From Siphonobacter sp048595215 (lineage in GTDB: Bacteria > Bacteroidota > Bacteroidia > Cytophagales > Spirosomataceae), in the NCBI RefSeq assembly GCF_048595215.1, contig NZ_JBMDWJ010000295.1, positions 1 to 18,575 on the forward strand: a DNA stretch of 18,575 nucleotides, in the 5' to 3' direction. Positions within the stretch are counted from its first letter, which is position 1; each line of letters opens with the position of its first letter. The translations under genes were made by a program, and so were the position numbers. The notes below the pieces were generated by a model. That model was not told the DNA's origin, searched no databases, and saw nothing but the letters and a program-made list of their open reading frames with translations. This document shows positions 1-6,500 of this stretch, piece after piece.

Positions 1-569
1 CGTACCACATCGGAGATGGGTTGCAGGGTACGTCCGGCAAAAAACCAGCCCGAAATGCCCACCAGTGTTAGTCCCAATACGAGTCCAAAGCCCAGAATCG
101 CCCGCAAGTGCTTCATCTCCGTCAGACCGTATTCATCGTAGGCCGAGGCAATGATGATGAATTCCTTACTATCGTAGCGATAGGTTAAGCCCACGATTTC
201 CCGCTGTCCGTACCGAACAAACACTTCGCCTTTTTGCCGAACCCGCTCCAGCAGATGAAGTTTGTCGGCAAGGCGGTCGGGCCGGTTGTCACTTTCGTAA
301 ACAATTTGATTTTTGGAATTATAGACAATGATCTGTTCTTCAGGCAAAGAGGTCAGATTATTCCGCTCAAAAAGCTTTAACAGCTGGGCGTCGATTTTTT
401 CCTCTTCAATGAGTAGACGGGCCGTCGTTTTGGCCTTATCACTGAGGCGTAAGTAAAAATCCTTTTGCCGGAAGTACTCGGAAGTGAAGTACACTACCGA
501 CGAAAACAAAATCAGATTGGCCGCTACAATCAACAGGAAGGTTAATGATAGTTTGGATCTGATTTTCAT
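1..569 (-). CDS. Sensor histidine kinase, N-terminal part (cut by window edge)
   Basis: This is a membrane sensor kinase of a two-component system that would phosphorylate the response regulator encoded just upstream. I read 189 codons from an ATG at 567-569; the frame is open to the window edge, so the dimerisation and ATPase domains are missing here. The N-terminus begins MKIRSKLSLTFLLIVAANL, and a first membrane segment spans about residues 7-29. A periplasmic sensor region covers about 30-155, and a second membrane segment about 156-178. The start of a HAMP linker (GRTLQPISDVV) follows. The start lies 16 bases after the regulator's stop codon, so the two genes are almost certainly one operon with the regulator first. 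The sensor region matches no ligand-binding fold I can name, so the signal is unknown. Kinase identity rests on topology, the HAMP start and the neighbour, because no catalytic box is visible. Confidence 0.87.
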   Translation of the reverse strand, partial: MKIRSKLSLTFLLIVAANLILFSSVVYFTSEYFRQKDFYLRLSDKAKTTARLLIEEEKIDAQLLKLFERNNLTSLPEEQIIVYNSKNQIVYESDNRPDRLADKLHLLERVRQKGEVFVRYGQREIVGLTYRYDSKEFIIIASAYDEYGLTEMKHLRAILGFGLVLGLTLVGISGWFFAGRTLQPISDVV

Positions 570-585
570 AGGGATAGAGGATAAA

Positions 586-1269
586 CTAGTCTTCGGCTTC
601 CTGCATAATGTAACCGATGCCGCTGATCGTATGGATCAGTTTAGGCGAAAAATCCTTGTCAATTTTCTTACGAAGGTAATTGACGTATACATCAACCACG
701 TTCGTACCCGTATCAAAATTTACGTCCCAGACCTTTTCCGCAATTTCACTGCGGGACAAGGCCCGGTTCTGATTTTTCATAAAAAATTCCAGTAAAGCCA
801 GCTCGCGGGCGGTCAGGTTAATCTTGTGATTATCCCGCTTCACGGTTTTACTTTTCTGATTGTATTCCAGATCGGCCAGCTTCAGTACCACGGCTTCGGC
901 GGGTACGGCCAGTCGACGACGGTTAAGTGCCCGGAGGCGGGCCATCAGTTCCCGAAATTCGAAAGGCTTGACCAGGTAATCATCGGCCCCGGCGTCGAAG
1001 CCCGTCAGTACGTTTTCGGTGGTACCAAAGGCCGTAAGCATCAGTATGGATACATTCTCGTAGCGATCCCGAATGATCTTGCACAATTCGAACCCGTTCA
1101 TAATGGGCAGATTTACGTCCAGAATCACCGTACCGTATTCCTGTTCCTTCAAGAGTTGCTGGGCTTTTAGAGCATCCTCGGCTACGTCGGCTTCAAGCCC
1201 ATAATCTTCCAGGCCACTTTTGATGAAAGAAGCGACTTCATGCTCATCTTCGACAATCAGGATTTTCAT
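586..1269 (-). CDS. OmpR/PhoB-family response regulator
   Basis: This is a DNA-binding response regulator of 227 residues, the usual length for the OmpR family. The receiver domain covers about residues 1-118. It has the acidic pair E7/D8, the phosphoacceptor D51 (in VILDVNLP), T79 and K101 (in YLVKPF). A winged-helix DNA-binding domain follows at about 130-223 and ends GIGYIMQE, typical of the family (GxGY). The partner kinase starts 16 bases downstream on the same strand. The bases before the ATG carry no Shine-Dalgarno sequence, as is usual in Bacteroidota. A candidate -7 box lies about 20 bases upstream. The target genes cannot be deduced. The family assignment is secure. Confidence 0.96.
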   Translation of the reverse strand: MKILIVEDEHEVASFIKSGLEDYGLEADVAEDALKAQQLLKEQEYGTVILDVNLPIMNGFELCKIIRDRYENVSILMLTAFGTTENVLTGFDAGADDYLVKPFEFRELMARLRALNRRRLAVPAEAVVLKLADLEYNQKSKTVKRDNHKINLTARELALLEFFMKNQNRALSRSEIAEKVWDVNFDTGTNVVDVYVNYLRKKIDKDFSPKLIHTISGIGYIMQEAED

Positions 1270-1289
1270 TTCCGCAGGAGATTAGGCTA

Positions 1290-1297
1290 CGAAAGTA
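1290..1297 (-). promoter_or_regulatory. Candidate -7 promoter box for the two-component operon
   Basis: On the minus strand this reads TACTTTCG, one base from the Bacteroidota consensus TAnnTTTG. It lies 20 bases before the response-regulator ATG. No TTG-type -33 box is visible at the expected distance, so this is a weak call. Confidence 0.3.
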
Positions 1298-1343
1298 CGG
1301 ATTGACGGGGGAAGATGGAAATAAGAGGAGGAAGGACTAGTTC

Positions 1344-1496
1344 TTAGCGTTCGCTGGGCGTATAGATACAGAGGAGCTTACTGATGCTTAACATAGCTAT
1401 CGCTTGTACTAAAGCTTTTGTAAAAATCAATACACCAATCAGTAGAAGAATTAGTACGATGAATGTAGTAGTTGGTGACACTACGCTAAACGCCAA
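1344..1496 (-). CDS. Possible small single-pass membrane protein (50 aa, TTG start)
   Basis: An open frame of 50 codons runs from a TTG (1494-1496) to a TAA (1344-1346). A GTG five codons further in would give 45 residues. The predicted peptide begins MAFSVVSPTT, then has a strongly hydrophobic stretch at about residues 11-30 (FIVLILLLIGVLIF) and ends with a polar tail, YTPSER. This layout suits a small inner-membrane protein. Against it, there is no ATG start, no recognised family and no clear promoter. Its first nine codons also lie inside a dispersed repeat, so the frame could be accidental. It sits between the two-component operon and the lipoprotein gene on the same strand. Function unknown. 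Confidence 0.27.
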   Translation of the reverse strand: MAFSVVSPTTTFIVLILLLIGVLIFTKALVQAIAMLSISKLLCIYTPSER

Positions 1497-1533
1497 AACT
1501 GGTCGAGAACGGTAACTACATTAAACGCTAACA
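1471..1533 (+). repeat. Dispersed repeat, copy R1 (two diverged units)
   Basis: The 26 bases at 1471-1496 match the reverse complement of copy R2 (2315-2340) at 24 positions, so R1 is inverted relative to R2. A second, more diverged unit follows at about 1511-1533: CTACGCTAAACGCC at 1481-1494 corresponds to CTACATTAAACGCT at 1516-1529. The outer bases can form a weak stem (TTGGTG with CGCCAA, one G-T pair). R1 lies 59 bases downstream of the stop codon of the 1555-2181 gene. Confidence 0.65.
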
Positions 1534-1554
1534 AAAGATCATTATAAATTGAAA

Positions 1555-2181
1555 TCATTCTAGTTCGAATTCAAAAAACAAAGGATCATCTTTAAAAATG
1601 ACTTTTACAACTTCATTGTTTTTTGTATTACGTAGTATAAATGTATGATTCCTGTTATCTATATGCTCAATAAATTTAAAAACGCTATTAATATATCTTT
1701 GCAAATTAGTTCTATTGATTGCCCAAAAGCTTTCCTGATATAATACAGTAGTTGTTTTGTTGTTGCGTGTTATAATTGGATTAATGGTTAGATATTCTTT
1801 AAAACCATAAATAAACGTTACATTGTTAACTCTCAATTTATTACTGTCAGAAACCGATCCGTATGTGACATAGAAAATATCTCTGAATATTTCATTCATA
1901 TCCCCATCTTCCATAAAGAAATCATGCCTCGACGTGGTTCCAAAGGATATAGGATCTTTATATTTATTAACTGTATTCTTTCTAATTTCATTTACCTTTT
2001 TTAATGAGTTATACGTATTGTCAAAACAATTAATTCTAATATATGATCCTGTATAGGGGGCTAAGGAAGATACTTCTTTTACGTGTATATCCTGATCGCA
2101 TGGTTTTTCGCTTGTGCAGGAAACCGTACAAAATAAATACCCTGTTAGAATGAATATATAGTAATCAATATGTAATTTCAT
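1555..2181 (-). CDS. Unrecognised low-GC secreted or lipid-anchored protein
   Basis: I do not recognise this 208-residue protein. A hydrophobic N-terminal stretch (about residues 5-20) is followed by CTVSC and then a polar region, which suggests a lipoprotein anchored at Cys22. The residue three before the cysteine is Thr rather than the usual Leu, so a plain secreted form is possible. The mature part is rich in Asn, Lys, Phe and Tyr, with no enzyme motif and no further membrane segment. The C-terminus is acidic (FFEFELE). Its base composition is far from that of the flanking genes: 12 of 60 bases at 1981-2040 are G or C. It stands alone, with repeats R1 downstream and R2 upstream. The ATG at 2179-2181 is the obvious start. 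It may be recently acquired or fast-evolving; no function can be assigned. Confidence 0.7.
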   Translation of the reverse strand: MKLHIDYYIFILTGYLFCTVSCTSEKPCDQDIHVKEVSSLAPYTGSYIRINCFDNTYNSLKKVNEIRKNTVNKYKDPISFGTTSRHDFFMEDGDMNEIFRDIFYVTYGSVSDSNKLRVNNVTFIYGFKEYLTINPIITRNNKTTTVLYQESFWAINRTNLQRYINSVFKFIEHIDNRNHTFILRNTKNNEVVKVIFKDDPLFFEFELE

Positions 2182-2285
2182 TATGAATCAAAGTGATACG
2201 CATCTTTAATTTATGTTCCATATATTAAATAGGGAAAGGCCCGATTAGAAGAAAGAACCTGATCAGAAAAAAATATTTCGTAGCT

Positions 2286-2409
2286 AGAAATTTTATTACT
2301 TCTTCCCGCCGTTGTTGGTGTTTAGCGTAGCGTCACCAACAATCTCTGAGAAATTTTATTACTTCTGGTGTACCATGATTAATTTTCAGCGTGGCATCCC
2401 CAATTATTC
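2286..2409. repeat. Dispersed repeat, copy R2: stem-loop unit plus tandem diverged unit
   Basis: This is the best-preserved copy. An 18-base direct repeat, AGAAATTTTATTACTTCT, occurs exactly at 2286-2303 and 2349-2366 (63 bases apart). The first is followed by a core at 2305-2340 that contains a perfect 7-bp stem, GTTGGTG (2314-2320) with CACCAAC (2334-2340), around a 13-base loop. The second is followed by a diverged core at about 2387-2402 that shares AGCGT and the bases around it, 64 bases from its counterpart. The core resembles R1 (inverted) and R3 (same orientation). R2 fills the gap between the 1555-2181 and 2459-3151 genes. Confidence 0.75.
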
Positions 2410-2458
2410 ATTACCCATTTTACTGTAGCTACAAAAGCTGATTTAAGAAATAAGAGCG

Positions 2459-3151
2459 TTACTTGCTTCCTATTCGAACAAGATCATAACCAACAGAGAA
2501 AGTTACCAGACGCGTTTTTCGATCAAAAGAGTATGCTTTGCCTTCGAATTTTACCGGATTGTGCATCGAGTTAAAGGGGAAATTGTAATCTAACCCTAAG
2601 TTAAGCCGCTTGAAATGCAGGTTGATGCCCATGATTGCTCCTAATGAATAGTTCTTCTGCGAATCAAAGACGTTATCAGCAATATGGAATCGCCCAGTGT
2701 CAAGATGATAGAAGGATCTACGCTTGGAAGAAAAAAAGGTATTGATGATTCCAGCATTTATGCTTAAATGCTGTGCTATGAAATAGCCAGCTTTTATCGG
2801 AAGATCAAAACGATATAAGTCTTCTGCAAGATTGATTCCACCTATTCCTTCATAATACGACCATTGTGGGTTTTCTCGTTCAACATTAATGTATTGCGTG
2901 TAAATACGGGAGGTGCTGTAGCGAAATTCAGGTTGTAAATAAAATTTATTTACCTGCCACCTGCCATACACTTGTACCATAGGTTTCGTGCCCCGGTTAT
3001 AAGTATCAACGCAAAAACCGCCCACTTTATTAATTAAAGTAGTTTCATTAAATCTGGCCAATGAACCTTTTAATCCTATCGATAATACGCTTTGTGCCTG
3101 TAAATTGAGATTAATGAAAATAATGAGTAAGGTAATGATGTATTTATTCAT
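2459..3151 (-). CDS. Outer-membrane beta-barrel protein (PorT-like/OmpW-size)
   Basis: This 230-residue protein has a Sec signal peptide (MNKYIITLLIIFINLNLQAQ, cleavage probably after Ala19). Alternating hydrophobic beta-strands follow, typical of small Bacteroidota outer-membrane barrels: for example LSIGLKGS near the start, YSLGAIMGINLHF and LNLGLDYNFPF in the second half, and LVTFSVGYDLVRIG at the C-terminus. This general class is often annotated as PorT-family or outer-membrane-beta-barrel protein. Such proteins can be structural, transport or secretion-associated, and nothing here decides which. Base composition is low for the region (24 of 60 G or C at 2641-2700). It lies alone between repeats R2 and R3. 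A weak -7-like box, TACCTTTA, is at 3215-3222 on the minus strand. The class is likely; the role is unknown. Confidence 0.75.
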   Translation of the reverse strand: MNKYIITLLIIFINLNLQAQSVLSIGLKGSLARFNETTLINKVGGFCVDTYNRGTKPMVQVYGRWQVNKFYLQPEFRYSTSRIYTQYINVERENPQWSYYEGIGGINLAEDLYRFDLPIKAGYFIAQHLSINAGIINTFFSSKRRSFYHLDTGRFHIADNVFDSQKNYSLGAIMGINLHFKRLNLGLDYNFPFNSMHNPVKFEGKAYSFDRKTRLVTFSVGYDLVRIGSK

Positions 3152-3277
3152 TTTACTGTTTTCTCGTTACTACTAGTTACAACAGGTTACTAGCTATTCG
3201 CTAATTCGTATGGATAAAGGTAATGTACTAATCAGAAAGAAAGTATACACTTCCTATAATTGCTTAGTTATTCTATC

Positions 3278-3460
3278 CTAAATATTATCAACGAAAAGAG
3301 GGAGTTTCTTATAATTTACGTGAGAAAACCATTCATAGAAATAGCTATCAAAATCAAATTTTAGTTGCTGGGGCATATTCATTTTTCTAGCCTGTTTCTC
3401 CCCGCCGTTGTTGGTATTTAACGTATCATCACTACCAGCATCCGCAGTAGCCGATGCAAA
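3278..3460 (-). pseudogene. Possible decayed coding fragment overlapping repeat R3
   Basis: Between a TGA just above 3460 and a TAG at 3278-3280, the minus strand stays open for 60 codons. The upper part covers repeat R3 and reads DDTLNTNNGGEK. The first ATG (3380-3382) would give 34 residues starting MNMPQQLKFDF and ending PLFVDNI. There is no start codon for the full frame and no recognised domain. It is either chance or the remains of a gene. The same TLNTNNGG string is readable in repeat R2, which is why I list it. Confidence 0.2.
3397..3438. repeat. Dispersed repeat, copy R3
   Basis: CCCGCCGTTGTTGGT (3401-3415) is identical to 2305-2319 in R2. The following 23 bases agree at all but six positions. 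The orientation is the same as R2. The stem is degraded: the right arm reads CACTACC instead of CACCAAC. R3 lies about 85 bases beyond the stop of the alpha-2-macroglobulin gene, at the right edge of the low-GC islet. Confidence 0.65.
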
Positions 3461-3468
3461 TCACAGCC

Positions 3469-3491
3469 CCCGAAAATCCTGAATTTTCGGG
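3469..3491 (-). terminator. Probable terminator of the alpha-2-macroglobulin gene
   Basis: CCCGAAAAT (3469-3477) and ATTTTCGGG (3483-3491) form a perfect 9-bp stem with a 5-base loop, 32 bases past the stop codon. No T-run follows on the minus strand, so it may be a weak terminator or an RNA 3'-end stabiliser. Confidence 0.5.
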
Positions 3492-3523
3492 AGCTTCACT
3501 ACTAATAAAACGCTTACCAAAAC

Positions 3524-6500
3524 CTACTCTACCACTACAGTCCCACCCCCCGAATAACTCCGGTACTCGCCATTGTACATCGCATCGGCAGAGACGGGGC
3601 CTGCCGTGAAGCGTCCCTTGGAGACGGCCCGGGCCAGGTAATAAAACGTTTTGGGCTGAGCCGAAACGCTGGTGAAATAGTGAATTCGGTCATCCCGCAA
3701 GTCGAAATGGTCAGGAACGGATTGATTCTTGACCCAGCTCAATTCGCGTTCGGGCGTAAGGCGGGGGTTTTCAATTTCCAGTCCGGCGGGCAACATATCG
3801 GTTACGACCACATTCTCGACGGGCAAGCCGTTTTGCGAGCGTACCGTCACTTTCACCACAATCAGCTGATTCTGTTGCAAAGCTCCCGAAAGAGGTTTAC
3901 CGTTTCGATCCAGGTATTGTTTCCGTACTTCCAGCACCTGATCGGTTGCCGCGATGGTACCACTACGGCTTAAGCCTTCCGCTTCAGCGAAGTAATACAA
4001 CGAACCTTTACCCGTGGTGGCAATCGTGGCGGGCTGATCCAGACCTTTACTGAGGAGCAGGTCTTTGCCACTGAACGTTTCCAGCACTTTCCCATTACTC
4101 AAAATGCGGGCCGTTACCGACGACTGAGCCGCCTTACGAGCTAGCTTACCGAGAGCCAGCAGAGCGAAACTTTCTTCCTGCGTAGAAAGCCAGGGAGCCT
4201 GCTTCACCGCCGCTGAAAGTTGCCGGGCCAGACCTGGAATCTGTCCATTGGCCGGGTCGGTTTCCAGCAGTGTATTCAGAACCAGAGCCTGATTCCGGAT
4301 GGGACTGGAGAAACTGCCCCCCGTTTCCCGCTCCTGTAGTTCGGGACGGAAATTAGCGGGAAGTAAGGAGGCTTTACTGCCTTCGTCACCTACGGTACCG
4401 AAAGCCGCCGCCAGCAGGTACCGCGTCTCGGAAGTCAGCAGGGCGGGGTTCGCCTTGTAATAGTTCATCACCGCCCGGTTCGGTTTCCCGGCCAGACTGA
4501 GTACGTAGAGGCTGTAAACCGTTTCGCGTTTCGCCCGCGTTCGGTTGGTTACGCTGCCGTCTTCGTTGGTTTGGGCGGTCTTTTCAGTGGCTTGCTTGCT
4601 CACCTGCTGGTTAAGAAAATCCAGAGCTTTACTCAAGGTAGCGGGGTTGATTTCGTACCCGGCTTTCTGGGCTTCCAACATGAAATGAACCGCGTACGCC
4701 GTCGTCCACCAGTCTTCGCGTTGGCCCGCCTGCCACATCGAGAAACCGCCGTTGAAGAGTTGCAACGTCTCAATTTTGTGTAAGGCTGTGGTAACGTTGG
4801 TCGTTGGGTTAAGATCCGAAATGCCCGTCTTCAGGTACGGTTTCCGTCCCGATTGCAGGGTTTTGACTAGCTCGGCGAGGTACAGTTGGGGAAAGGCCAC
4901 GGATACCGTCTGCTCCAGACAGCCGTAAGGGTACTGCAACAGGCGATTCAAAGGTCCGGCCAGCGATACCAGCGGCGAGCGACTCACCCGTAGCGAGGCT
5001 TTAACAGTTCCCGGTACCAGCTCCCCAACATTCAGGGGAACGGCGGCCGTTTGTCCGCCATTCACCACGCCCGAAACGGACGTTTTCACCAACCCTACGC
5101 TGGGCCGTACCGTCAGGTCAATCTCTTCACTAAACGTTTCGCCCAGGCCTTTCACGCGTACCACCACTTTGCCGGTACCGATGGTCTGAGCGGCTTTCAC
5201 CGAAAATACGGCCCGCCCTTCCTGATCGGCAGCAATCGCAATGGATTGCGGAGCGGGACTGGTATTCTGCAAAGCTCCCGTCGTTTGCAGGGTAGCAGTT
5301 ACCTGAGCCATTTTTTTCGTGGTGTTGGTAATGCTGACGGGTACGGTCAGCTCGTCGTCCGGACTGGCAAAACGGGGGAGGGCCGTACTGATCACCAGCG
5401 GATCGGCCACTTTCATGTTTTTAGAAGCCGAGCCAAAAGCTTTGTCTTTGTAGGCTACCGCCATGATGCGTAAGTCGCCCGAGAACTGCGGAATATCCAC
5501 CGAGAATTCCGCCTCACCACTGCCGTTGGTAGTCAGTATTCCACTCCACAGAGCGACGAGCTTCACCCGGCCATTGGCCAGCGGATTGATGCGTTTTTCC
5601 ATACTAAATCCATCGCCCCCCACCGAGCTACGCGAACGAATACTCAGCTCCGGGTGCAGATAGGCGTAGAGGTCGAATCCGCCCACTTCCAGGGCTCGTT
5701 TCTGGTAGAAAAAGCCGTAAGGATCAGGGGATTTGTAGTTTTTAAGTTGCAGGATGCCTTCGTCCACCACGGCCAGCGTTACCTGGGTACGACCTTCAGT
5801 TTTCACCCGAATGGTTTGTTTGGTTTTCGAACGCGACTGCTCAATGGACGTAATCGTTACGGGCAACTGCCGGTTGGATTGACCAACCATTATTGGAGCG
5901 TAGCCGTGAGCCACCGTCAGCGGCAGGTCGGCATCGTCCATGGGTCGGAAAAGCGTCGCCGATACGTACACGTTGGGCAAGTGTTCTTCCCCGATGGAGA
6001 ATTGCAGTTCGGCCGATTTCTCGTCGGTATCCAGCAGGTGATGTTCCAGTACCCGGTTTCGTTCCACCGTCACCAGCAGTTTCCCCGCAAAAGGCGTTTT
6101 AAAGAGTACTTTCGCCTTATCACCGACTTCGTAGCGGGGTTTGTCGAACGTCATTTCGACCTGTCCTTCGTTGTTTACCTCAAAGGCGGTACTGCTGGTT
6201 TGCCCGCGACCGTAGGCGTAAAATTCCTGGCTCGTCCAGTTGCGGGAACCCGTGCGGTGCAGGCGAATTTCGTACTTACCCGAAGTCGCCGGAGCATAAC
6301 TGACCGAAGCCCGGCCTCTGGCAAAAGTTACTTCCCGCGTAAACACGACTTTGGATTGTCGCTTGGAAGAATACTTCATCGAACCATTCGTATTCTTTTC
6401 AATGACGGTCTGGTATTCGTGTTTCACAATGTCGATCTGTCCGGTGGCCGTTACGGGCTGTCCGGCCGCATTCAAAGCCACGAGCGGAATGGTCACGGGA

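Larger units (their letters stand above)
3152..3523. other. 372-base intergenic region
   Basis: The region separates the small barrel protein from the alpha-2-macroglobulin gene. It holds, from right to left, a hairpin that probably ends the alpha-2-macroglobulin transcript (3469-3491), repeat copy R3 (3397-3438), a short decayed-looking frame (3278-3460, minus) and a weak -7-like box (3215-3222, minus) for the barrel-protein gene. I see nothing else in it. Confidence 0.6.

Noticed and set aside
2305..2340. Integron attC site
   Set aside because: The inverted arms (GTTGGTG and CACCAAC) do not fit GTTRRRY and RYYYAAC, copies are in both orientations, and no integrase is present.
1471..2340. 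R1 and R2 as terminal inverted repeats of an insertion sequence around the 1555-2181 gene
   Set aside because: The copies are inverted, but the enclosed gene is not a transposase, a third copy lies outside at 3397-3438, and no target-site duplication is seen.
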